Assembly (NCBI RefSeq): GCF_029407905.1
Contig: NC_073628.1
Coordinates: 51,605,501-51,669,500 of the forward strand
Length of the DNA stretch: 64,000 nucleotides
Reading direction: 5' to 3'
Source of the DNA: Bubalus kerabau
Lineage: Eukaryota > Chordata > Mammalia > Artiodactyla > Bovidae
Positions 54,537-64,000 of this stretch are shown piece by piece. Position 1 is the first letter of the stretch, and every line of letters starts with the position of its first letter. Below the pieces are notes generated by a model that worked only from the letters and a program-made list of their open reading frames with translations, did not search any database and was not told the origin of the DNA. Made by a program: the position numbers and the translations under genes.

Positions 54537-54832
54537 GGTCTTTTGGACTCTATGGGAGAGGGCGAGGGTGGGATGATTTGGGAGAATGGCATTGAAACAT
54601 GTATAATATCATATGTGAAACGAATCGCCAGTCCAGGTTCGATGCATGATACAGGATGCTCGGGGCTAGTGCATTGGGATGACCCAGAGGGATGGTGTGG
54701 GGAGGGAGGTGGAAGGGGCGTTCAGGATGGGGAACACGTGTACACCCGTGGTGGATTCATGTTGATGTATGGCAAAACCAATACAATATTGTAAAGTAAG
54801 CCTCCAATTAAAATAAATAAATTTATATTAAA
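54537..54832 (+). mobile_element. Young L1 3' end, 5'-truncated, with target-site duplication
   Basis: The last 300 bp of L1 in sense orientation run from TTTGGACTCTATGGGAGAGG to an A-rich tail. They are flanked by AAAAGAAATAAAAG at 54523-54536 and 54833-54846. Confidence 0.92.
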
Positions 54833-54847
54833 AAAAGAAATAAAAGT

Positions 54848-55500
54848 AACGGATTATAAAATATTGAAAAACAAGACTACATGAGTCTATTGTTGATTAT
54901 GTTGGTGCTTAAAAAATGAGGGAGGGGGAAAGGGGAAGCTCCTTTTTATAGTAAAAGGCCACTAATAAATTAGAGGGAAGGATCAAGTTGGAAAACCTTC
55001 ATGTTGCAGCCACAGTGGAAGTATTTGATTCACCACTGAGTAGAAGTTAGTTGGGGAATAGAATACTGACACAGTCTAGGAGCGTCCCCCATAGATCACT
55101 TATTTCTCAGGAAAAAGGCACTTTTACAGCAGAGCCCTGGAGGATGGCACCTTGACCAAGTGACTATCATAGGTGACATCACCTGTCATGGGGAAGCTGT
55201 CAAAGGTATCTCTAGGAGTGTCCTGTGAAGGGCCCACAACCCTTTCATGGGATCCCTGCCAACAAACACAGATGAAGGCGTGTCGCACAGGACAGGGGGC
55301 CTGAGCTCTTGACACATGTTAGGGTCTTCATGGACAGAGGAGGGCTGTGGAACCAGGATAAAGTGACTAGGGAGATGTGACATCTAAATGCAGTGTATGG
55401 TGCAGGGTTGGATCCTGAGTGGAGGGAAAATTGCCATAAAGGATAGTTGTATTCGGCTTTTCTGCTGTTGTGTTTCCATTTGGTGATCGCACTGGGTAAT
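54848..55500. other. PANX1 intron 1, unique sequence
   Basis: No element or gene was recognised between an L1 3' end and a Bov-tA. Confidence 0.45.
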
Positions 55501-55502
55501 GT

Positions 55503-55722
55503 TCCAGGTGGCGCTAGTGGTAAAGAACCTGCCTGCAAGTGCATGAGATGTAAGAGATGCTGGTTCCACCCCTGGGTTGGGAAGATCCCCTGGAGAAGGG
55601 CATGGCAGCCCACTCCAGTATTCTTTTCCTAGAGAAGCTCATGGACAGAGGAGCCTCACAGGCTACACAGTCCATAGGGATGTAAAGAGTCAACCTGACT
55701 GAAGCACCTTAGCACACACGGA
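55503..55722 (+). mobile_element. Bov-tA SINE
   Basis: CCAGGTGGCGCTAGTGGTAA to GACTGAAGCACCTTAGCACA is a plus-strand Bov-tA. Confidence 0.88.
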
Positions 55723-55910
55723 TGTACACAATGTAAGAGAATTTGAAGATATGCACTCTTCAGAGGAAAGGGTCATAATCTCAGCAACTTACTCTCAAGA
55801 GGTGCCGGGAAAAAAATGTACGCATTATACATATAAAGGGAGGATGTGTAGCAGAATGTTGACAGTGTGATATATCAGTAATATTTTTTATGGTGATACT
55901 GTATTTTATA

Positions 55911-56117
55911 ACTTCCCCTGGTGGCTCAGATGGTAAAGCGTCTGTCTACAATGTGAGAGACCTGGGTTCGATGCCTGGGTTGTACGCTGCTAAGTCGCTT
56001 CAGTCGTGTCCGACTCTGTGTGACCCCTGAGATGGCAGCCCACCAGGCTCCCCCGTCCCTGGGATTCTCCAGGCAAGAACACTGGAGTGGGTTGCCATTT
56101 CCTTCTCCTGGGTTGTA
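55911..56117 (+). mobile_element. Bov-tA head with a BovA monomer inserted
   Basis: The tRNA-derived head CTTCCCCTGGTGGCTCAGAT (55911-55984) is followed by a minus-strand BovA unit (55985-56106). CCTGGGTTGTA flanks that unit at 55974-55984 and 56107-56117. Confidence 0.88.
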
Positions 56118-56139
56118 TATGTGTTTGCAAATTTTACTT

Positions 56140-56670
56140 TTTCCCCCCAGTTTTATTGAGCTGTAATTGACATACAACATCGTATAGGTTTTAGGTATGC
56201 AGCATAATGAGTTGATATATGTATGTATTGCAAAATGATCACGACAGTAAATTTTGCTAATATCATCATCTTACATAGTTATTTATTTTTCATGATGAGA
56301 ATTTTAAAGATCTACTTGCTTAGCTTTCAAATATACAATACGGTGTGGTTACCTATAGTCATTGTATTGTACATTACTTCCCAGAACGTATATCTGGATG
56401 TTTTTGCCTTTTGACCACCTTGGCCCATTTTCCTCTTTCCCCTTGCCTGGCCTCCGTCAACTGCCAATCTGTTTTCTGTCTCAGGTGAGTTTCATTTTAC
56501 TAGATCAGACATGTTTGTCTTTCTCTAATTTATTTCACTTAACATAATGCCCTCAGGGCCCCTCCGTGATGACACAAATGGCAGGATCTCCTTGTTTTTT
56601 TATAGCTGAATGTCATTGTAATATTCATGTAACTTCTGCGTATCTGAAAAAATTCAAAATAAAATGTTTA
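56140..56670 (-). repeat. Old L1 3'-end fragment
   Basis: TTTATTGAGCTGTAATTGAC, GCATAATGAGTTGATATATG and CCTGGCCTCCGTCAACTGCC are the antisense 3'UTR pattern of an old mammalian L1. Confidence 0.7.
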
Positions 56671-56695
56671 ATTTCTAAAAAAGATATGAAGTAGG

Positions 56696-56840
56696 TACTT
56701 CCCTGGTGGTCTACTAGTTAAGACTTTTCCCCCTTCCAATGCAGGAGGGGAGGGTTCAATCTCTGGTCGGGGAACCAAAATCCCACATGCCTCACAGGCA
56801 AAAAGCAAAAAGCAGCATTGTAAGTTCAATAAAGACTTTA
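56696..56840 (+). mobile_element. CHR-type SINE
   Basis: The head GTACTTCCCTGGTGGTCTAC is followed by a (AAAAAGC)n-like region and a tail ending near AATAAAGACTTTAAAAATG. Confidence 0.88.
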
Positions 56841-56859
56841 AAAATGAGCCACAACACAA

Positions 56860-58168
56860 TTTTTTTTATTATTTTTTTATTTTTTAACTTTACAATATTG
56901 TATTGGTTTTGCCATATATCAAAATGAATCAGCCACAGGTATACACGCGCTCCCCATCCTGAGCCCTCCTCCCTTCTCCCTCCTCCCTCCCTGTACCCTC
57001 CCTCTGGGTCGTCCCAGTGCACCACCCCAAGCATCCAGTATCGTGCATCGAACCTGGACTGGTGACTCGTTTCATATATGATATTATACATATTTCAATG
57101 CCATTCTCCCTAATCATCCCACCCTCTCCCTCTCCCACAGAGTCCAAAGGACTGTTCTATACATCAGTATCTCTTTTGCTGTCTCATATACAGGGTTATT
57201 GTTACCATCTTTCTAAATTCCATATATATGCGTTAGTATACTGTATTGGTGTTTTTCTTTCTGGCTTACTTCACTCTGTATAATAGGCTCCAGTTTCATC
57301 CACCTCATCAGAACTGATTCAAATGTATTCTTTTTAATGGCTGAGTAATACTCCATTGTGTATATGTACCACACATTTCTTATCCATTCATCTGCCGATG
57401 GACATCTAGGTTGCTTCCATGTCCTGGCTATTATAAACAGTGCTGCGATGAACATTGGGGTACACGTGTCTCTTTCCCTTCTGGTTTCCTCAGTGTGTAT
57501 GCCCAGCAGTGGGATTGCTGGATCATAAGGCAGGTCTATTTGCAGTTTTTTGAGGAATCTCCACACTGTTCTCCATAGTGGCTGTACTAGTTTGCATTCC
57601 CACCAACAGTGTGAGAGGGTTCCCTTTTCTCCACACCCTCTCCAGCATTTATTGCTTGTAGACTTTTGGATCGCAGCCATTCTGACTGGCGTGAAATGGT
57701 ACCTCATTGTGGTTTTGATTTGCATTTCTCTGATAATGAGTGATGTTGAGCATCTTTTCATGTGTTTGTTAGCCATCTGTATGTCTTTGGAGAAATGTCT
57801 ATTTAGTTCTTTGGCCCATTTTTTGATTGGGTCATTTATTTTTCTGGAATTGAGCTGAAGGAGTTGCTTATATATTTTTGAGATTAGTTGTTTGTCAGTT
57901 GCTTCATTTGCTATTATTTTCTCCCAATCTGAAGGCTGTCTTTTCACCTTGCTTATAGTTTCCTTTGTTGTGCAGAAGCTTTTAAGTTTAATTAGGTCCC
58001 ATTTGTTTATTTTTGCTTTTATTTCCAATATTCTGGGAGGTGGGTCATAGAGGATCCTGCTGTGATGTATGTCGGAGAGTGTTTTGCCTATGTTCTCCTC
58101 TAGGAGTTTTATAGTTTCTCGTCTTAGGTTAGATCTTTAATCCATTTTGAGTTTATTTTTGTGTATGG
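56860..58168 (-). mobile_element. Young L1, 5'-truncated (1.3 kb), with target-site duplication
   Basis: The L1 3' end has a T-rich start on the plus strand and is flanked by CACAACACAA at 56850-56859 and 58169-58178. ORF2 is open over its C-terminal 271 codons (57213-58028) and ends at the native stop. Relative to the full-length copy it lacks one codon (SKDIQ instead of SKEDIQ). Confidence 0.95.
57213..58028 (-). pseudogene. L1 ORF2 C-terminal fragment
   Basis: An open frame of 271 codons covers the region after the reverse transcriptase, including the CWRGCGEKGTLSHCWWECK zinc knuckle and the native C-terminus. There is no 5'UTR, so it is not expressed as L1. Confidence 0.92.
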
Positions 58169-58356
58169 CACAACACAAAGAATCTTAAATAAAAAAGAAA
58201 TGAGGTAAACAAAGCGAAATATCAGTATTGCTTTAAACCTCTAGGTATCTCTTATATTATTTTCTGTATATTTGAGCTAGTTAATCTCTATGATAAAAAT
58301 TAAAAAATAATATTTAAATACATTAAGTCCTTTTTTTGCATCTTTACTAGAACATT

Positions 58357-58809
58357 TACTTGTCTACTCAAGGCTATGGTTTTTTCAGTAGTCATGGATG
58401 GATGTGAGAGTTGGACTATAAAAAATGCTGAGTGCCGAAGAATTGATGCTTTTGAACTGTGGTGTTGGAGAAGACTCTTGAGAGTCCCTTGGACTGCAAA
58501 GAGATCAAACCAGTCCATCGTAAAGATCAATCCTGGGTGTTCATTGGAAGGACTGATGTTGAAGCTGAAACTCCAATACTTTGGCCACCTGATGTGAAGA
58601 GCTGACTCATTGGAAAAGACCCTGATGTTGGGAAAGATTGAGGGCAGGAGGAGAAGGGGACAACAGAGGATGAGATGGTTGGATGGCATCACCGACTCAA
58701 TGGACATGGGTTTGGGTAAACTCCAAGGGTTGGTGATGGACAGGGAGGTCTGGTGTGCTGTGGTTCATGGGGTTGCAAAGAGTTGGACATGACTGAGCGA
58801 CTGAGCTGA
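58357..58809 (+). mobile_element. BovB LINE, 3' part, with target-site duplication
   Basis: It covers the BovB C-terminal coding end to GAGCGACTGAGCTGA. It is flanked by ACTAGAACATT at 58346-58356 and 58810-58820. The frame is broken near 58597. Confidence 0.93.
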
Positions 58810-58820
58810 ACTAGAACATT

Positions 58821-59410
58821 AGTTCTTGTATCTTTTTTTACTGGTACACACGTCATTGAAATTGTATTCACTGGACAGTCATCAGGTTTTACATTGGATT
58901 GATGCAAGTTCTTCTTTTGTGTGGTCTAGACGTTCTGGGTGTGCTAAGGGACTTGGTTCTCCACCACAGGAAAGCAGCCCCTCAAACCACTGCTTATTTG
59001 TCTAGTCTGTTCTTGCGGGTATAATGCTGGCCTCATGGGTCCTTCAGGTTGCAGTCTCTGTCTGACTTCGGTCTCGCTTCTGCTCCTGCACTTAGCAGAC
59101 TGTATAATATTATATTGTTCACAACATTATTCTTGATTGAGTTAAAGGAGCCCTGCCGTTTTCCCTGGAGGGTCGCCAATTTAATTGTATGGTTCCTTGG
59201 CTGTCCACTCTATAGTCACAAATCCTGGACCATGTGGTCCGGGTTGTTACTCCCCTCTGTTAGGAGAGCATTGTACACTGATGGGCCTTTGTCTAGTTTG
59301 GTAGACCCAGAAGCAGAAAACTATCAATGCAGAAATGCCATGCAGTTTATTGCTTGGATGGGTAGTGAAATATCTAAACTCATTTAGAAAATAACATTCG
59401 ATTATGTGAA
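58821..59410. other. PANX1 intron 1, unique sequence
   Basis: No element, exon or RNA gene was recognised. The open frame at 59049-59387 shows no domain. Confidence 0.45.
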
Positions 59411-59628
59411 GGGGCTTCCCAGGTGGCTCAGTGGAAAAGAATCCACCTTCAATGCAGGAGATGTAGGTTCAAACCCTGGGTTGGGAAGATTCCCTGGAGA
59501 AGGGAATGGCTACCCACACCAGTAGTCTTGCCTGGAGAATTCTATGGACAGAGGAGCCTGGTACGCTACAGTCCATGGAGTCATGAAAGAGTCAGACATA
59601 TCTTAGTGATAAACAACAACAGCAACAG
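59411..59628 (+). mobile_element. Bov-tA SINE
   Basis: The head GGGGCTTCCCAGGTGGCTCA leads to a BovA body and an (AAC)n-like tail. Confidence 0.92.
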
Positions 59629-59960
59629 TCTTATCGAGGAGCAGGTGTTAGCCCTGGTTGAGTTCTCTGTAAAAGCCAGGCTTAGTTGTAGTTGTGGAAA
59701 GAAAAGAGAACTGGTGAATCAGTTTGGTTTAAAGGAAAATGAAACTGTCATTCCAATTCAGTATTTCTTTTCTTCCAGTGTGGATTACAAGAGAGTACTT
59801 ACATTTTCACACTATTTTAAAATTCCTGTGCCCGTGTCAGTTCCTGCAAAGCAAAAGGCAGAAATGAATCATGTGGGACTTGTAGAATTCATTTATTTGC
59901 TTGTGTTTGAGGCTAGAGGTGGGTTTGGGGTGAAGATGGCTGGAGAGGTTAAAGGGGAGG

Positions 59961-60235
59961 CTTCTGCTGCTGCTTAGTCGCTTCAGTTGTGTCCGACTCT
60001 GTGCAACCCCATAGACGGAAGCCCACCAGGCTCCCCTGTCCCTGGGATTCTCCAGGCAAGAACACTGGAGGAGGTTGCCATTTCCTTCTCCAGTGCATGG
60101 AGGTGAAAAGTGAAAGTGAAGTTGCTCAGTCGTGTCCGACTCTTCGAGACCCCATGGACTGCAGCCTACCAGGCTCCTCCGCCCACGGGATTTTCCAGGC
60201 AAGAGTACTGGAGTGGGTTACCATTGCCTTCTCTG
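59961..60235 (-). mobile_element. Bov-A2 SINE with target-site duplication
   Basis: A complete reverse dimer is flanked by the 11-bp repeat TAAAGGGGAGG at 59950-59960 and 60236-60246. Confidence 0.95.
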
Positions 60236-60246
60236 TAAAGGGGAGG

Positions 60247-62115
60247 AATTTGGTTCTTTTTTAGAGAGAGGAATAATCCTGAGATTCTTGGAATTTTACT
60301 TTCTTTTATCATGGTTGGAACTCTTAGTTTTTGGCAAGAAAGGATCCTTTGGGGCAGACTTCCTTTGGTTTTATGTTGATGTCAAAGGTACTGAAACCAA
60401 TTCAGACCTGTTTCATTCTTAGGAGTGCTTGTTACTATTTCGTGTTTATTTTTCAGTGCTGACCACTGCCCATCTCTTTCTTTACCACACAACCAGGGTC
60501 CGTTTCTACATGGTTATTCTCATTGAACCTGAGATTTTATAATAGAATTGTTTCCTTTTTTTGGCAACCTTAAAATATAGCAAGAACTTTCAAGTCCAGT
60601 CAGTGCCTCACAGGTTGTATTATGACGTACCTGGACTCTGTGTGTATGTGTGTGTGTGTGTGTATGTGAGAGAGATTGATGTGTGTATGTATATAATTTA
60701 CATTAAAGTCAGTTAGAACTGGTTTTTTTTTGTTTTGCAAAATTAAAACACTTTGCAAACTTTTAAAGAACTATATCAAAGTAATGTGTTGTAGTTGATA
60801 TCATTAAAGTCTGTTTTCCTTTTCTGCTTCCCAGGACAGCAAACCCAGCACTTACTGTTTTCTTCAAAGAAAGTCTCCTGTCTCCCTGCCTCTGTTTTGA
60901 CCTTCTCTGACTCATGTTTCTTCAATAACGCGTGCTTTTTGCCTTTTCTTTCTCATGTTTGGAAGATAAAGATGGAAACCCCGTTGATATGCGAGCTCTA
61001 CAGCCCACTAGTCGTGAGATCTCAGGGCTCAACTTTCCTGATCCTTAAAATAGGGTCAAAGTCCTCAGCACGGGAAGCGTTCCCTTCCTTGCTTTTTGCT
61101 GCCCCTGAGTCTCCTCACTGTGCTGGTGACCAGCTTAGAGTCTCTTCTGTTTGCAAGTTCCTCTAAAGTCCTCCCAGGCAGATAGCTAGCTCTTTCCCTT
61201 GGTGCTTTGTTAACCTGTGGTTTTGGTGAGTTTCATCGACTTTTCAGGAAGCCCAGTTCTTGTGTCACTGTCAGTTGCATGTAGCCTTTAAATGGGGAAG
61301 CAACGCAGAAGAATTCCCACACAGCACCTGGGGAGGGAGGGTGGATGTGTCTTTGTCAGAAGATGCTGAGGGCTTTCCCAGGACTCCCAGCCCTTCAGAT
61401 ACTAGCAATGAGAAGAATGGAAACAAAGCTTATCAAGAAAAAGAGGGACAGTGAAGTCCCACCTCTGAGGGGGGTTGACCGGTTACAGAGCAAGCTGCGC
61501 TGGCCTGGCGCTCACTGGAGATGGTCCTACCGAGAAGCTGTGCGGGCTGGCCCGCCTCCCTGCTCCCGTCCTGGCTCCCCTCGGGCTGGGAAGCCCTCTG
61601 GTTGTGCAGCGGCTGAGTCTGCAGCTCAGAAACAAACCTGGCTGGGCTGCCTCAGGGAGAAGGCATGAGCTGCGCCTTGGGCTCCAGTCAGGGGTCTGGG
61701 ACGTGGGCCGGTGATGGCGTGATGCGGGTCTCTTGTTAGCAGATGCTGAACCTGCTGCCACGGGGCCCTGGAGCGCATATTTCCTGCCTGTGACCTTTCA
61801 TCCTCTCTGGCCAGACTCAGATGGAAAGCCCACAGCTGTGTGCACCCTCAGCCGGATGGACATGGTGGTGTTGTTCCTGGTGTAAATTGGACACGCATTT
61901 CTTGATTTCCGTACAGTTGTGAAAGCAGCGCAGATCTCTCGAAGCTACCCCCTAGAATCAGAGTGTCTTCACTCAGCCAGTGCGTGGCAAAGAGAGGCAG
62001 GCAGAGACAGGACCCAGGCTGGAGGGTCACTGCCGGTCAGGGACTCTGTTTCCTCAGCTGTGAGAGTTTCTTACCATTAATTGAGATACTATTTATCATA
62101 GTACTTGGGAACATC
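60247..62115. other. PANX1 intron 1, unique sequence with a TG microsatellite
   Basis: A (TG)n tract with variants lies at about 60640-60690. A GC-richer segment at 61480-61760 has overlapping open frames without recognisable domains. No mobile element was identified. Confidence 0.5.
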
Positions 62116-62116
62116 T

Positions 62117-62333
62117 TGGGCCTTCTCAGGAGGCTCAGTGGTAAAGTCTCCACCTGCCAGTGCAGGAGATGTGGGTTCAATCCCTGGGCCAGGGAGATCC
62201 CCTGGATAAGGAAATGGCAACCCACTCTGGTATTCTTGCCTGGGAAATCCCATGGACAGAGGAGCCTGACGTGCTGTGAGTTCATGGGGTAGCAAAAGAG
62301 TCAGACATGATTTAGCGACTAAACAACAACGAC
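62117..62333 (+). mobile_element. Bov-tA SINE
   Basis: The head GGGCCTTCTCAGGAGGCTCA leads to a body ending CAGACATGATTTAGCGAC and an ACAACAACGAC tail. Confidence 0.9.
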
Positions 62334-62384
62334 AGAAGCACCCAGACAGGTGTTGTTTATTTCTATGGGGTGCTGTATGAAGCT

Positions 62385-62447
62385 GAGAGAGAGGGAGAGA
62401 GGAAAGAGAGAGTGTGTGTCTGTGTGGGTGTTCTGTGTGTGTGACTG
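62385..62447. repeat. GA/GT-rich microsatellite
   Basis: (GA)n passes into (GT)n with interruptions. It is a simple repeat next to the Bov-tA. Confidence 0.75.
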
Positions 62448-62945
62448 TGTTCACCCTGCCAGCCAAGAGCTGAGATATTACTAGAGGGGATAATGCATGA
62501 GTATTTATACAGCCTGGTTGAAGGTAATTATCTGCATATTTCTGATGGCTTTAAAGGGCTCCAGGAGCTCAGTGGGGACAAAGCTTTATGGAGAGGGTGA
62601 GCTGGTCTTTAAAAGATGGACGTGGAGGGGCACTGACTTTAACAGAACTAGAGAGAGGGCCCCTGGGTGGAGGGAATGGTGTGATGAAAGGCAAAGATTT
62701 AGGAGCAAATGGGGCCTGTACATGCCATGGCAGCAATGGGTTGGGTTGAAGCATCAGTTTGGATTGGTCCTCTAGGTGGTTGGGAACCAGTGAAAAACAC
62801 TGAGCTGAAGGAGTGTCAAGATGACAACTGAGCTCGAGGGCAAATGATCTGGCAGCAGTTTGCAAAGGTGGGGTAGAGAGAGACGAGAAGCTGTCTTAAC
62901 TGGAAGACTGCTAGGAAAATACATAAAAGACTTGTTCACCTCCCA
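62448..62945. other. PANX1 intron 1, unique sequence
   Basis: No mobile element, exon or RNA gene was recognised. Confidence 0.45.
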
Positions 62946-62949
62946 ACAG

Positions 62950-63420
62950 TATTATTTTTTCTAGTTTTATTGAGTTATAATTGACTGTATAAGTAAAAGG
63001 TGTATGGTGTAATGATTTGACTTACATACATCATGAAATGATTATCACAGTAAGTTTAATGATCATTATTGGTCTCATAAAGGTGCAAAATAAAATAAAA
63101 TTTTCCTTGTGATAAGAACTCTCGAGATTTGCTCTCTCCACCGCTTTAATGTATGACACACAGCAGTGTTAAGTGTGTGTGTAGGTTGCTGGTTATGGCC
63201 CTAACCCTCATGGTTGGAAGTTTGTGCATTTGACTGCCTCCATCCAATCCCCTGTCCCCCACCCCTGACTCCTGGAACTGCACATCTGACCCCTTTTTCT
63301 ATATGAGTTTGTTTCTTTGTGTGTTTGTTTTTGAAGTGTAATTGATCTGCAACACTTAGTTCCTGGTGTACAACATAGTGATTTGATATTTCTTCCCTTA
63401 CAAAATGATCATCCCCCAAT
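62950..63420 (-). repeat. Old L1 3'-end fragments
   Basis: TCTAGTTTTATTGAGTTATA, GGTGTAATGATTTGACTTAC and a second start near 63335 (GAAGTGTAATTGATCTGCAA) are antisense L1 3'UTR patterns. They may be two overlapping old pieces. Confidence 0.65.
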
Positions 63421-63914
63421 GTTAGTTTGAAGAGTAAATAAGACAGAAGACGCGGAGTTGCATTTGAAGATGAATCAGCATGGGCCAGGACCAAGCATCC
63501 TAGCCCCATGGCAACAGTTGAGCATCCCAACACGGTGATTTAGGCCAGGCGGACAGCCCTGGGCGAAGGTGTAGGACTGCACAGCCCTGCTTGGACAGGT
63601 TCCCGCACCCTCTGGCTTTGCCCCTCTCTTTTTCCTGCCTTCACTCCCAGTTTGGCTCTTTTCCTTGTCTGGCTCTTGATTTCCTTTGTTTCCTGCTTCT
63701 GACTTGGGAATATCCAGTACCTGGGGCTCGATTTATTCCTTTCCCTGGGTTTGACCCTGACCATTCCTAGGAAAAGCTCTGCCCTCTCTGGTCAGTTGGA
63801 GTGTCCGCATATTCAAACCTGCCCCCGCCCTGTTTCCCCCGCTCTGCCGGAGGCCTGGCTCCCAGGACTGCCTCTAGCTTGGCCTCCTTGGAGGGACTGG
63901 TCTCCGCCCTGCCC
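63421..63914. other. PANX1 intron 1, unique sequence
   Basis: It is unique-looking sequence with no gene or repeat recognised. Confidence 0.45.
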
Positions 63915-64000
63915 CATCACTCAGTCACGTCTGACTCTTTGTGACTCTATGGACCATAGCCTGCCAGGCTCCTCTGTCCATGGGGATTCGCCAGGCAAGA
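63915..64000 (-). mobile_element. BovA/Bov-tA SINE, cut by the window edge
   Basis: CACTCAGTCACGTCTGACTC to GATTCGCCAGGCAAGA is the first part of a reverse element that continues past the window. Confidence 0.88.

Larger units (their letters stand above)
30612..64000 (+). other. PANX1: PANX1 intron 1 (open at the right edge)
   Basis: The GT donor at 30612 is followed by at least 33 kb with no segment resembling PANX1 exon 2 or any other gene's exons. The intron consists of repeats listed separately and unique sequence. The human gene also has a long first intron. Confidence 0.8.

Noticed and set aside
30612..64000. PANX1 exon 2 within the window
   Set aside because: No segment encodes the expected continuation after SLAFAQEISIG. 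All open frames checked are repeat-derived or featureless, so exon 2 must lie to the right.

Overview
This window is nuclear DNA of a bovid ruminant, most likely a Bos-type genome. The identification rests on dense Bov-A2 and Bov-tA SINEs with (AGC)n tails, BovB (RTE) LINEs, an 8.4 kb ruminant L1, CHR-type tRNA-Glu SINEs, and two spliced vertebrate genes in the order HEPHL1 then PANX1, both on the + strand. That order and orientation match mammalian synteny (human 11q21) as I remember it. Nothing suggests a prokaryotic, plasmid or viral source.

Positions 1-22,040 hold the 3' end of HEPHL1 (hephaestin-like 1, zyklopen), a membrane-anchored multicopper ferroxidase. Six coding exons are visible (3726-3832, 7022-7244, 8545-8684, 20117-20279, 20730-20795, 20885-21084). 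They join in phase and encode about 298 C-terminal residues: the last cupredoxin domain with a full set of copper ligands, a stalk, one membrane span and a short tail. The 11.4 kb intron between 8684 and 20117 is swollen by a full-length L1 on the minus strand (10141-18516, 10-bp target-site duplication). Its ORF1 is intact, and its ORF2 is open except for one Trp-to-stop change 29 residues before the normal end. The 5' end of a second, nearly identical L1 in the same orientation occupies 1-1199 and runs off the window.

Positions 22,040-29,480 are intergenic and made mostly of SINEs, L2, MIR and a 1.6 kb truncated BovB carrying a recognisable reverse-transcriptase domain.

Positions 29,480-30,720 are the CpG-island promoter and first exon of PANX1 (pannexin 1, a large-pore ATP-release channel). 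The promoter carries five tandem 19-bp units, four of them with a complete Sp1-type GC box. A 31-codon upstream ORF in strong Kozak context precedes the PANX1 start at 30431. From 30,612 to the end of the window is PANX1 intron 1, without further recognisable exons. It contains two young 5'-truncated L1s (46625-47626 and 56860-58168), older L1s, BovB fragments and many nested SINEs.

I found no new enzymatic or defence system. The observations most worth a second look are the full-length L1 with its single ORF2 lesion and two 5'UTR tandem arrays, the paired L1 5' ends flanking HEPHL1 exons, the PANX1 GC-box array and upstream ORF, and a recent local duplication of about 130 bp at 4765-4894 and 5552-5680. 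Repeat family names come from recognition by eye, and their edges are approximate unless a target-site duplication is given.
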